This document shows, in pieces, positions 32,989 to 45,069 of a DNA stretch of 64,000 nucleotides. The notes below the pieces were generated by a model. The model saw only the letters and a program-made list of their open reading frames with translations, was not told where the DNA came from and ran no database searches. The stretch is from Liolophura sinensis. Its lineage: Eukaryota > Mollusca > Polyplacophora > Chitonida > Chitonidae. The stretch covers positions 53,102,046 to 53,166,045 of the forward strand of contig NC_088302.1 in assembly GCF_032854445.1 (NCBI RefSeq), given 5' to 3'. The position numbers were made by a program, and so were the translations under genes. How positions within the stretch are numbered: the stretch's first letter is position 1; the number at the start of each line of letters is the position of its first letter.

Positions 32989-33918
32989 TTAGTATATAGA
33001 AATGTATCCCAGTTTTGAAGAATGTTGAACAACTGAAGGAAAACTTTGGAAGAAATTTTCCTTTAAATCTAGGGCAGAGGCAGAGAGGTTGCTTCCCATA
33101 TATGATGGCGGTTGATACTTAGACGCACTCAGCTCCTCTGACCTCATTGGCAGGTATTCGAAAGGGGAGGTCATTGCTTTGAGGCTGATCGGTGGTGGGG
33201 TCATAGGCTGAATCCTGAAAGGTGGTGAATTTATAGAAACTTGATTTCTTGAATATGATGTCATTGGCTGGTACCCAACAGTTGAAAGAGTCACAGGCTG
33301 ATACCCCAATGATGATGACGTCACTGGCACATAACCAGCATTACAGTTATATTCTGTAGCATTAAACTGGTCCCTGTTCACATTTTTTACACTTTTGCGT
33401 GCGCGTCTTCTCGCTTGTCGGCGTCGAAAATCTCCTTTAGAAAAATCTTCCACACAGGCAGGATGGATGGACCAATAGTTGCCTTTGCCGTTGTCTGCTC
33501 GTCCGTTCTTGATGAAACACTCGTTGATGGACAGGTTGTGGCGGATGCTATTTCTCCAGGCCTTCTGTTTGTTGTTGTAGTAAGGAAATCTTTTCATTAT
33601 AAACTCGTAGATTTCTCCAAGAACCATCCTCTTCTCATTCGAGCTGAGAATGGCCATAGAAATGAGAGCAATATACGATTGTGCAGGTTTTTCCATGTCA
33701 GCCTTGACGTCAGTAACAATGGCTGCCTGATGTTGCAGAGACTTTAACACGCCTGAAATGGAGTCTGGACTGTCACAGCTTGTTTCACTTCTCAGAGAAT
33801 CCGGAGACCCGGTACTTCTGTCCAGTGTAGGTGACAGAAAAGTAAAGTCGCTGTTCACAGAATACTGATCACTCCGTTTATTACCCTGTAGAAGGTAGTC
33901 CACGTTGTCCGATGACAT
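32989..33918 (-). CDS. foxQ2: FoxQ2-like forkhead transcription factor, copy 1
   Basis: Intronless, 309 residues. The forkhead spans about 77-172: SYIALISMAIL (helix 1), EIYEFIMKRFPYYNN (helix 2), recognition helix WRNSIRHNLSINECF, then GKGNYWSIHPACVEDFSKGDFRRRQARRRAR. The last motif is characteristic of FoxQ2. The N-terminus MSSDNVDYLLQG resembles an EH1 corepressor motif (FxIxxIL). The C-terminus carries repeats of the YQPMT type. This copy uniquely has Gln in KPAQSY where the others have His. FoxQ2 proteins act in the nucleus and in many animals pattern the anterior/apical region under Wnt repression. Start chosen because a TATA box lies 82 bp upstream and the five complete or near-complete copies align from this Met. 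Confidence 0.88.
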   Translation of the reverse strand: MSSDNVDYLLQGNKRSDQYSVNSDFTFLSPTLDRSTGSPDSLRSETSCDSPDSISGVLKSLQHQAAIVTDVKADMEKPAQSYIALISMAILSSNEKRMVLGEIYEFIMKRFPYYNNKQKAWRNSIRHNLSINECFIKNGRADNGKGNYWSIHPACVEDFSKGDFRRRQARRRARKSVKNVNRDQFNATEYNCNAGYVPVTSSSLGYQPVTLSTVGYQPMTSYSRNQVSINSPPFRIQPMTPPPISLKAMTSPFEYLPMRSEELSASKYQPPSYMGSNLSASALDLKENFFQSFPSVVQHSSKLGYISIY

Positions 33919-33999
33919 TCTGTTTATTTCTATGAAAATGTATATTCCGTCTTGTCACGCTGAAGTCGAGATTGGAATACTTTTCCTTGAAAACTCTTG

Positions 34000-34007
34000 C
34001 TTTTATA
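34000..34007 (-). promoter_or_regulatory. TATA box, Fox copy 1
   Basis: Minus-strand TATAAAAG, 82 bp before the ATG. Transcription would start about 30 bp downstream, giving a roughly 50-bp leader. Equivalent boxes occur at the other copies. Confidence 0.65.
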
Positions 34008-34060
34008 TGGTGTTTGGAGACATTACAAAACGGTACGAGTTCTAGGTTGGAATTGTTCCC

Positions 34061-34330
34061 AAGTTTTGACACAATCAAAAGCTGTGAACAACGTCAACAT
34101 ACAAACGTCTGACAAGGCTGTCAAATAAATGACCTGGTCATCTAATTATGGCATGTGTAGTGATCTACTGATAGCTGAAAAGCTTCCAGATAACCCGTTA
34201 ACTGCTCTGCGGGAAGTAAGTGGTAAGCTGATCAACATGTCTGAGTATATAGCCGATATGGCAAGAAAGATTACATTCAACATTATTATTTGTGTGTTAA
34301 CGTTTCTTGTTTACTACAAACGATTATGTT
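34061..34330 (+). promoter_or_regulatory. Conserved upstream block of Fox units
   Basis: Just upstream of the TATA box each unit keeps TTTTGACACAACCAAAAGC (one T in place of C here), CAACATACAAACGTCTGACA and GATCTACTGATAGCTGAAAA. The blocks in units B-E are at about 40,450, 46,740, 53,030 and 56,980, and a decayed one lies near 61,610. An ORF starting MTWSSNY (139 codons here, 133/133/108/69 in B/C/D/E) spans it on the plus strand. Its length changes freely and it is broken in unit F, so I read the conservation as cis-regulatory rather than coding. The CAAAAG string resembles a TCF core. Confidence 0.45.
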
Positions 34331-37300
34331 GTCACGTTAGTTGTCAATTTTCAAAAAATCATTTTTTTTGTAAAAATCTAGTGGAACTTGATCTGACACT
34401 CCATAAAGATAAACATTATACTTTAAATATATTACACCTTACACATTTAATATTTGATGTTATATTTCTGTTTATCTCTTGCAAACATTTTTCAAATAGA
34501 AGCAGCACGGATTTATCTTTACAGTTTCAAGCTTTTATACAGTCTTAAAGCGCACATTTTGACAAGCATTTCTAATTGATTGATATCAAACTGTGCTAGG
34601 CTGATAGCAACTTTGCATACTCACTAAAAGTATATGTATTAGACGTAGGGCACTGCATAATACCATAGTTTCTATTTAAAATTAAGGTAACATAATGGCT
34701 GGACAAACGGCATTGTGGTGGTATCTTACAAAATGTAATATGTGATGGCCGAGAATGGTTATCGCAAAAACGTATTCCAAAGGCATAAAAGTGCACGATG
34801 CTATAACTTAGTGGTTCTATACGGTAGGTGACACATATGGTGATCTACTGATATCTGACAACTACAACCAAAGATTCTGAAGTACCACTCACCCCATTCT
34901 CTCCACGGGGTACGAAATGTAAGCCCACAAGCGGATGATCATTACCACCCAGAACAACGGCCGTCATTTTCACTTAACAAGTCTGCCGATATCTGCAAAA
35001 CAGTTAATCTTTTCTACAATATGTGTTCATATTTTGTGCTTTGTAAAGATATAAAAATTGAACTTTTCATATATTCCTTTGCCTTCCTGCAAAAATATGT
35101 GACTTTAATGATCTCTTGCACATGCGTACTAAACACAACAATGAATAATTGTTACATTGTATTTAGTTCATTCATCCAAATTACTCCACGGGTACAAAGT
35201 ATAAGCCCATGTAAGCTGCTGAACATTACCACCCAGACCATCGGCCCTCATTTGCCAGTCTGCTGATAGATGTAAAGCAGTTAATCACTTTCAGATCTGA
35301 ACTGCATTACCCACAGGCCCTTTTTATGTGCATCAACAAATAATGATTGAAGACCTTCTGGGAAAATGACTTAGAAGCCATTCCCATTGTCTTTAAAAAA
35401 TCAGTCGTTTGTATGTACTGAGTCGTGAAGTCAGGAAAGGGAGGTGTTTATTAATGAATTAGAGCATAATCATTGGATGGTGTATTTTAATGATTCACAA
35501 TTAATATTTCTGAAAACGAACGTTGTCTGCATATCATCGTCTAACTATATACGTTTTCTTCCAAGAGCGCATTCGGGTTTATGGTGGTTAAGGTACATCG
35601 CATTCCATAACTAAGACACACGAGTTCAAGTTGTAGAATCCCTCCTCTTCATTGTTTCTAGGGTTTTGCTATCATTTCGTGGAGCAATAAACGAAGGCTA
35701 ACATTGGTTCATATCCAATTATTTCGTTCGCACCTGTCCATCACATGTTAGAAAGATCGTCTGAAACTTGCCAAACGTCGGTGGTTTACCCCGGGAACTC
35801 TGATTTTCTTCATGCATAAAACTGATCGCCATCGTCTCACTGAAGAATTTCCGAGAATAGAGTGAAACAGCAATCAAAAGAAATCAATTCCAATGTTAAG
35901 TGGAACAATACCTCCTTTCCTTCATTATATGATTTCTTTCAACATAAGACACATAACTATACAAGCCAAGAACATATGCAACTGGACTGAAAAATGCCAC
36001 AACCAAACATATACCATGGACTTTTCCCTGTTCATAGCTCGACAAATTCCGGTCCGAGGTCTTGAAACAAATACAAAAATGTTCGAAGCCATCCAAGTAA
36101 ACAAACTATCCAAAAAAAAATGGCTGTCAAAAAAAATTTTATACGACTCACACAAACATGTAGATTGATCCGTCAGAAATAAAACTCACAATAAACTGTG
36201 AAACATGGTCGAGAAGACGTACATCTTCTTTTTAGATTAATCCGTCTGAAGTAAAACTCACAATAAACGGTAAAATATAGCGTATTTTCCAATTGTATGG
36301 GCGAGAAGACGTGATCATCGATATGTTGACCATGTCTTTTCCTTAACCATTACATACTCATCAGCTACATGATAAACATCAAACTGGCTGTACATGTTAG
36401 TTGACGTGGGTAATAAATTCTTCTCAGTCGACAGTCGTTACGTTTTTCGGTCCTAAAGATGTATTGTTTATTGACGGTCATCTGTCGACCAGAGTATTTT
36501 TCACACAACTGCACCAATTAAAATTTTAACTAAATTCCTTTTAATTTAAATTAGACTCCACCATGTTTCCTGATCTGCATCATCTAGTGGATAACTGAGG
36601 ATAAGCCGATTAGCACTGGCCAGGATTAGGGATAAGGCAGTGGAGTGAAGTTATAATGATAGGATAATGGTGGAGAAATAACTCTTCACAAAATCAGTTG
36701 TTATACATGTGTACTGGGATATGAATATATCAGATATGTATTTGGACTCTAATTGAACAATAAACACTAAATCATGCAAATAATCAGTCATTTATTACAA
36801 ATCAGAACACCTCTTTCTCTCTTTACTCATACCGTTTCAGAGATATAAAAAACCAGATTTTATTTATTTTTTCTCCAATATGACATACCGGTAACGTCTT
36901 ACAAAAGAGAGAGTCAAACCAGAGCAGGCAACGACGACAGTATGATTGTTGGCAAATGGTCACACATAACCGAAGAAATTTGACCTTTTGTCAATTTACC
37001 TCAGTTTGATTTTTACTCTACTTATTCATGTAAATGCTTAAACAGTTGCAAATTGCACAACCCCTACCACAACAAATTAAGCAGAATTATAGATTTTATA
37101 AAATCAGTGATGGTACTTGCAAGGAATATGTAAGAAACCATCAGCCTATCTATGTGATGTTTAATACATTTTACAGTTTTGTACATTTGTTACCTCTTCC
37201 AAATATTTCTGTTTTTCAAGTTTAATGATCAAACCATAACTCAACACAACAAATTCTTTTCATACTTTACAAAACCGCCAGATTGTAACAACAAAGTAAT

Positions 37301-38690
37301 AACTGTAGAGCCTGTCACTAATCGTCACAAATAACTGTTGCAAAAACACAATAAGTGGCGTCTGTCTACCCGTAAAACAATTAAATGGCTCTAACTGATT
37401 TGAACTATGAACAATAAAACCTGGTACATCATACCTCGCGAAAAAGGTGGATATTTTAAAATTGCCATTGCAGACATTATGTATAGTGATATTAGATATG
37501 AGAAAATAAAACAACATGGAAAATGTAGTTCACCCAGCTGTGTAGGGCCTACCTGTGTTTCTTTAAGACACATACAGAGTATTTCAATGTTTGACCAAGC
37601 GCTGGCCTTGGTGCAGTAGTTAATGGTTCCATTATGTTCGTTATATAGGTCGCACCTGTCTTGAATCTAATCTCATTTTTGGATGGGACATTTTTTACAT
37701 TTCCCTATTTTATTATTCCCGTGGCCTTGGTGGAAAAAAAGTGTCCATGGTGCTCTTTTGTTTGATTTTGCATGGGATGCAGTACGTTACACCTGTAAAA
37801 CTTCGACTGCCAGAACAAAAAGTTCCTGACTGTAGCATGAAACAAGGTGAAAATAGATGATTTGTCGTCTTTGACAATGTCTATCTTTGTCCGATTTTTT
37901 ATAATGTAGGCGTCAAAACCAACATTGGTATACCAGCCGTCAACCAAATAGACACTCTGTCTGCAATTGATCATATACCCAACGTAAGTATACTCTTTTC
38001 GTCTCCCCCATTGCCATGAAGGAGACAAAGGCCCTATTCTAAAAATCTTTAAATCGTATGAATGTGGTGGACAAAGTTTTGAGAATTTCAAGACGACTTT
38101 ATTCCGTAATGCTTATTTTTTAATTTAAATTTTCAAAGTCTTCTGGGGCCATATTCAGCATTTTGGCTCTTTGGAGTCAGTGTCAAGTAAATCACTGAGA
38201 ACAATCAGTCATCATAAAAGGAAAACAATTCCAAGCTTTTGGCGTCGAACTGTTCTACAGGTTAACATGAATATGGGAGCTCATACTATTTTGCAACTGA
38301 GTATGTTTTCGTTCATTTCATCATAAACAATAAATTTAACAAATCGCCATAATGGTTCCAACAAGGTTCTACAACCAACTCAAAAACACCAGGCACACAT
38401 GATGACTGATCAAACTGATGATATTCAAATGAGTGATAGAACTTAACCCTCCAAACATCAGCCATGATCTGTTGCGTATCATACATAAAAATGACGAGAT
38501 GACGATACATACGTGTCGGCCAAAGGATAAACATCCAGCTGATTGTAACTTACACTTTTATATTAAAGACGATAGTGTCCATTTATCTACCAACTGATAC
38601 TGACACCTGTGACCTCTTAGACCTGCATCCGATCGGAGAGGTTATTGGTGTGCTGTTGATCAAAGGTGAGGTCATAGGCTGAAAACTAAT

Positions 38691-38780
38691 ATCTATTTGT
38701 TTATCTGATTGGTGTTTGACGCCATATTCAAAAATGTTTCACTTAGGTAACGATGGCCAGCATTATGGTGGGATGAAACC
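38691..38780 (-). mobile_element. SINE 3' fragment in unit B
   Basis: Orthologous to the fragment in unit A, same orientation and neighbours. It differs at GGTAACGATGGCCAGCATTA. Confidence 0.75.
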
Positions 38781-39378
38781 ACTGAAAACTAACAGGCGCC
38801 TACTGAGAACTTGCTGTGTACGATAAAAAAAGTAATGTACAAATACATATATTCACATTTGACACGCTTCATAATGCCAAGCTACGACCATTATTCCCAT
38901 AGCCAAACTGATCCTCTCCATTGCCTGTGTGGGGCAAAGCACTATTTATACAAGTATATCACCATCCAGCTATGCTCAAACCATTGTCAACTCTAGATTA
39001 GACTGTTTCATGTCCACCAGCAATCATTCCAAACAAGTTCTCTTAACTTATTTATACAGCTTCTTGAACCTTAAGAAACAAATCGAGATGAAAACACAAC
39101 ATGATCTATGAAGACATGATGTTTATTAACGATTCAGTGCATTTGTACACATATAATTTCCTCTCTTTCTAAAAACCAGCATTATATATACATAACATGA
39201 AGAGGGAGATGTCACCTTTTTACAGAAAATTGTATAGAGATGTCTCATATTGAATATAAAATGTCGCATATTTTACATTAGAAACAAAATTCCAGTTATC
39301 AATTTTACAGCACTTTTCGATGCACTTAGTCTAGAGATCAATAGATCAATTTTATTAAATACAACTAGGCACGGCCTC

Positions 39379-40308
39379 TTAGTATATAGAAATGTATCCC
39401 AGTTTTGAAGAATGTTGAACAACGGAAGGAAAACTTTGGAAGAAATTTTCCTTTAAATCTAGGGTAGAGGCAGAGAGGTTGCTTCCCATGTATGATGGCG
39501 GTTGATACTTAGAGGCACTCAGCTCCTCTGACCTCATTGGCAGGTATTCGAAAGGAGAGGTCATTGCTTTGTGGCTGATCGGTGGTGGGGTCATAGGCTG
39601 AATCCTGAAAGGTGGTGAATTTATAGAAACTTGATTTCTTGAATATGATGTCATTGGCTGGTACCCAACAGTTGAAAGAGTCACAGGCTGATACCCCAAT
39701 AATGATGACGTCATTGGCACATAACCAGCATTACAGTTATATTCTGTAGCATTAAACTGGTCCCTGTTCACATTTTTTACACTTTTGCGTGCGCGTCTTC
39801 TCGCTTGTCGGCGTCGAAAATCACCTTTAGAAAAATCTTCCACACAGGCAGGATGGATGGACCAATAGTTGCCTTTGCCGTTATCTGCTCGTCCGTTCTT
39901 GATGAAACACTCGTTGATGGACAGGTTGTGGCGGATGCTATTTCTCCAGGCCTTCTGTTTGTTGTTGTAGTAAGGAAATCTTTTCATTATAAACTCATAA
40001 ATTTCTCCAAGAACCATCCTCTTCTCATTCGAGCTGAGAATGGCCATAGAAATGAGAGCAATATACGAGTGTGCAGGTTTTTCCATGCCAGCCTTGATCT
40101 CAGTAACAATGGCTGCCTGATGTTGCAGAGACTTTAACACGTCTGTTATGGAGTCTGGACTGTCACAGCTTGTTTCACTTCTCACAGAATCCGGAGACCC
40201 GGTACTTCTGTCCAGTGTATGTGACAGAAAAGTAAAGTCGCTGTTCACAGAATACTGATCACTCCGTTTATTACCCTGTAGAAGGTAGTCCACGTTGTAC
40301 GATGACAT
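39379..40308 (-). CDS. foxQ2: FoxQ2-like forkhead transcription factor, copy 2
   Basis: Intronless, 309 residues, intact. It differs from copy 3 at one residue that I noticed (SSLLGYQP against SSSLGYQP) and from copy 1 at about a dozen, mostly outside the forkhead. The forkhead is complete, with KPAHSY at its start and helix 2 as EIYEFIMKRFPYYNNKQKAW. N-terminal SSYNVDYLLQG is the EH1-like segment. A TATA box precedes the ATG and AATAAA follows the stop. With copy 3 it forms the youngest pair, so separate functions are unlikely; dosage or a shared expression domain is more plausible. Confidence 0.88.
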   Translation of the reverse strand: MSSYNVDYLLQGNKRSDQYSVNSDFTFLSHTLDRSTGSPDSVRSETSCDSPDSITDVLKSLQHQAAIVTEIKAGMEKPAHSYIALISMAILSSNEKRMVLGEIYEFIMKRFPYYNNKQKAWRNSIRHNLSINECFIKNGRADNGKGNYWSIHPACVEDFSKGDFRRRQARRRARKSVKNVNRDQFNATEYNCNAGYVPMTSSLLGYQPVTLSTVGYQPMTSYSRNQVSINSPPFRIQPMTPPPISHKAMTSPFEYLPMRSEELSASKYQPPSYMGSNLSASTLDLKENFFQSFPSVVQHSSKLGYISIY

Positions 40309-40390
40309 TCTGTTTATTTCTATGAAAATGTATATCCTGTCTTCTCACGCTGAAGTCGCGATTGGAATACTTTTCCTTGAAAACTCTTGC

Positions 40391-40398
40391 TTTTTATA
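40391..40398 (-). promoter_or_regulatory. TATA box, Fox copy 2
   Basis: Minus-strand TATAAAAA, 83 bp before the ATG, in the same context as in copy 1 with one extra A. Confidence 0.65.
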
Positions 40399-43300
40399 TG
40401 GTGTTTGGAGACACTACAAAACGGTGCGAGTTCTAGGTTGGAATTGTTCCCAAGTCTTGACACAACCAAAATCTGTGAACAACGTCAACATACAAACGTC
40501 TGACAAGGCTGTCAAATAAATGACCTGGTCATCTAATTATGACACGTGTAGTGATCTACTGATAGCTGAAAAGCTTCCAGATAACCCGTTAACTGCTCTG
40601 CGGGAAGCTAGTGGTAAGCTGATCAACATGTCTGAGTATATAGCCGATATGGCAAGAAAGATTACATTCAACATTATTATTTGTGTGTTAACGTTTCTTG
40701 TTTACTACAAACGATTATGTTGTCACGTTAGTTGTCAATTTTCAAAAAATCATTTTTTTTGTAAAAATCTAGTGGAACTTGATCTGACACTCCATAAAGA
40801 TAAACATTATACTTTAAATATATTACACCTTACACATTTTATATTTGATGTTATATTTCTGTTTATCTCTTGCAAACATTTTTCAAATAGAAGCAGCACG
40901 GATTTATCTTTACAGTTTTAAGCTTTTATACAGTCTTAAAGCACACATTTTGACAAGCATTTCTAATTGATTGATGTCAAACTGTGCTAGGCTGATAGCA
41001 ACTTTGCATACTCGCTAAAAGTATATGTATTAGACGTAGGTCACTGCATAATACCATAGTTTCTATTTAAAATTAAGGTAACATAATGGCTGGACAAACG
41101 GCATTGTGGTGGTTTCTTACAAAATGTAATATGTGATGGCAGAGAGTTCTTATCGCAAACACGTATTCCAAAGGCATAAAATTGCACGATGCTATAACTT
41201 AGTGGTTCTGTACGGTAGGTGACACATATGGTGATCTACTGATATCTGACAACTACAACCAAAGATTCTGAAGTACCACTCACCCCATTCTCTCCACGGG
41301 GTACGAAATGTAAGCCCACAAGCGGATGATCATTACCACCCAGAACAACGGCCGTCATTTTCACTTAACAAGTCTGCCGATATCTGCAAAACAGTTAATA
41401 GGTGTTCATATTTTGTGCTTTGTAAAGATATAAAAATTGAACTTTTCATATATTCCTTTGCCTTCCTGCAAAAATATGTGACTTTAATAATCTCTTGCAC
41501 ATGCGTTCTAAACACAACAATGAATAATTGTTACATTGTATTTAGTTCATTCATCCAAATTACTCCACGGGTACAAAGTATAAGCCCATGTAAGCTGCTG
41601 AACATTACCACCCAGACCATCGGCCCTCATTTGCCAGTCTGCTGATAGATGTGAAACAGTTGATCACTTTTAGATCTGAACTGCATTACCCACAGGCCCT
41701 TTTTATGTGCATCAACAAATAATGATTGAAGACCTTCTGGGAAAATGACTTAGAAGCCATTCCCATTGTCTTTAAAAAATCAGTCGTTTGTATGTACTGA
41801 GTCGTGAAGTCAGGAAAGGGAGGTGTTTATTAATGAATTAGAGCATAATCATTGGATGGTGTATTTTAATGATTCACAATTAATATTTCTGAAAACGAAC
41901 GTTGTCTGCATATCATCGTCTAACTATATACGTTTTCTTCCAAGAGCGCATTCGGGTTTATGGTGGTTAAGGTACATCGCATTCCATAACTAAGACACAC
42001 GAGTTCAAGTTGTAGAATCCCTCCTCTTCATTGTTTCTAGGGTTTTGCTATCATTTCGTGGAGCAATAAACGAAGGCTAACATTGGTTCATATCCAATTA
42101 TTTCGTTCGCACCTGTCCATCACATGTTAGAAAGATCGTCTGAAACTTGCCAAACGTCGGTGGTTTACCCCGGGAACTCTGATTTTCTTCATGCATAAAA
42201 CTGATCGCCATCGTCTCACTGAAGAATTTCCGAGAATAGAGTGAAACAGCATTCAAAAGAAATCAATTCCAATGTTAAGTGGAACAATACCTCCTTTCCT
42301 TCATTATATGATTTCTTTCAACATAAGACACATAACTATACAAGCCAAGAACATATGCAACTGGACTGAAAAATGCCACAACCAAACATATACCATGGAC
42401 TTTTCCCTGTTCATAGCTCGACAAATTCCGGTCCGAGGTCTTGAAACAAATACAAATATGTTCGAAGCCATCCAAGTAAACAAACTATCCAAAAAAAATG
42501 GCTGTCAAAAAAAATTTTATACGACTCACACAAACATGTAGATTGATCCGTCAGAAATAAAACTCACAATAAACTGTGAAATATGGTCGAGAAGACGTGA
42601 TCATCGATATGTTGACCATGTCTTTTCCCCAACCATTAAAAACTCATCAGCTACATGATAAACATCAAACTGGCTATACATGTTAGTTGACGTGGGTAAT
42701 AAATTCTTCTCAGTCGACAGTCGTTACGTTTTTCGGTCCTAAAGATGTATTGTTTATTGAGGGTCATCTGTCGACCAGAGTATTTTTCACACAACTGCAC
42801 CAATTAAAATTTTAACTAAATTCCTTTTAATTTAAATTAGGCTCCACCATGTTTCCTGATCTGCATCATCTAGTGGATAACTGAGGATAAGCCGATTAGC
42901 ACTGGCCAGGATTAGGGATAAGGCAGTGGAGTGAAGTTATAATGATAGGATAATGGTGGAGAAATAACTCTTCACAAAATCAGTTGTTATACATGTGTAC
43001 TGGGATATGAATATATCAGATATGTATTTGGACTCTAATTGAACAATAAACACTTAATCATGCAAATAATCAGTCATTTATTACAAATCAGAACACCTGT
43101 TTCTCTCTTTACTCATACCGTTTCAGAGATATAAAAACCAGATTTTATTTATTTTTTCTCCAATATGATATACCGGTATGTAACGTCTTACAAAAGAGAG
43201 AGTCAAACCAGAGCAGGCAACGACGACAGTATGATTGTTGGCAAATGGTCACACATAACCGAAGAAATTTGGCCTTTTGTCAATTTACCTCAGTTTAATT

Positions 43301-44979
43301 TTTACTCTACTTATTCATGTAAATGCTTAAACAGTTGCAAATTGCACAACCCCTACCAAAACAAATTAAGCAGAATTGTAGATTTTATAAAATCAGTGAT
43401 GGTACTTGCAAGGAATATGTAAGAAACCATCAGCCTATCTATGTGATGTTTAATACATTTTACAGTTTTGTACATTTGTTATCTCTTCGAAATATTTCTG
43501 TTTTTCAAGTTTAATGATCAAACCATAACTCAACACAACAAATTCTTTTCATACTTTACAAAACCGCCAGATTGTAACAACAAAGTAATAACTGTAAAGC
43601 CTGTCACTAATCGTCACAAATAACTGTTGCAAAAACACAATAAGTGGCGTCTGTCTACCTGTAAAACAATTAAATGGCTGTAAGTGATTTGAACTATGAA
43701 CAATAAAACCTGGTACATCACACCTCGCGAAAAAGGTGGACCTTTTGAAATTGCAATTGCAGACATTATGTATAGTGATATTAGATATGAGAAAATAAAA
43801 CAACATGGAAAATGTAGTTCACCCAGCTGTGTAGGGCCTACCTGTGTTTCTTTAAGACACATTCAGAGTATTTCAATGTTTGACCAAGCGCTGGCCTTGG
43901 TGCAGTGGTTAATGGTTCCATTATGTTCGTTATATAGGTCGCACCTGTCTTGAATCTAATCTCATTTTTGGATGGGACATTTTTTACATTTCCCTATTTT
44001 ATTATTCCCGTGGCCTTGGTGGAAAAAAAGTGTCCATGGTGCTCTTTTGTTTGATTTTGCATGGGATGCAGTACGTTACACCTGTAAAACTTCGACTGCC
44101 AGAACAAAAAGTTCCTGACTGTAGCATGAAACAAGGTGAAAATAGATGATTTGTCGTCTTTGACAATGTCTATCTTTGTCCGATTTTTTATAATGTAGGC
44201 GTCAAAACCAACATTGGTATACCAGCCGTCAACCAAATAGACACTCTGTCTGCAATTGATCATATACCCAACGTAAGTATACTCTTTTCGTCTCCCCCAT
44301 TGCCATGAAGGAGACAAAGGCCCTATTCTAAAAATCTTTAAATCGTATGAATGTGGTGGACAAAGTTTTGAGAATTTCAAGACGACTTTATTCCGTAATG
44401 CTTATTTTTTAATTTAAATTTTCAAAGTCTTCTGGGGCCATATTCAGCATTTTGGCTCTTTGGAGTCAGTGTCAAGTAAATCACTGAGAACAATCAGTCA
44501 TCATAAAAGGAAAACAATTCCAAGCTTTTGGCGTCGAACTGTTCTACAGGTTAACATGAATATGGGAGCTCATACTATTTTGCAACTGAGTATGTTTTCG
44601 TTCATTTCATCATAAACAATAAATTTAACAAATCGCCATAATGGTTCCAACAAGGTTCTACAACCAACTCAAAAACACCAGGCACACATGATGACTGATC
44701 AAACTGATGATATTCAAATGAGTGATAGAACTTAACCCTCCAAACATCAGCCATGATCTGTTGCGTATCATACATAAAAATGACGAGATGACGATACATA
44801 CGTGTCGGCCAAAGGATAAACATCCAGCTGATTGTAACTTACACTTTTATATTAAAGACGATAGTGTCCATTTATCTACCAACTGATACTGACACCTGTG
44901 ACCTCTTAGACCTGCATCCGATCGGAGAGGTTATTGGTGTGCTGTTGATCAAAGGTGAGGTCATAGGCTGAAAACTAAT

Positions 44980-45069
44980 ATCTATTTGTTTATCTGATTG
45001 GTGTTTGACGCCATATTCAAAAATGTTTCACTTAGGTAACGATGGCCAGCATTATGGTGGGATGAAACC
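44980..45069 (-). mobile_element. SINE 3' fragment in unit C
   Basis: Identical in position to the copy in unit B (offset 6,289 bp) and apparently identical in sequence. Confidence 0.75.

Larger units (their letters stand above)
30194..36668. repeat. FoxQ2 tandem unit A
   Basis: First array unit, about 6.47 kb. It starts at GGTGGAGAAATAACTC, where similarity to unit B (36,669) begins, and contains Fox copy 1. It is more diverged from B and C than these are from each other. Besides the gene and a SINE fragment, the non-coding parts (30,194-32,960 and 34,010-36,668) hold conserved unit sequence with short open frames that show no domain, including a roughly 110-bp internal near-duplicate (34,880-34,990 and 35,170-35,285, sharing CATTACCACCCAGA). 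Confidence 0.85.
36669..42954. repeat. FoxQ2 tandem unit B
   Basis: 6,286-bp unit with Fox copy 2. From about 37,620 onward it is almost identical to unit C; before that it shows scattered substitutions against C. The non-coding parts (36,669-39,350 and 40,400-42,954) carry the same sequence as the other units and no recognisable gene. Confidence 0.92.

Noticed and set aside
33415-33747. 110-codon open frame antisense to the forkhead, repeated at 39,805, 46,094, 52,375 and 56,332
   Set aside because: It mirrors the strongly conserved forkhead codons on the other strand; its conservation is explained by the Fox gene.
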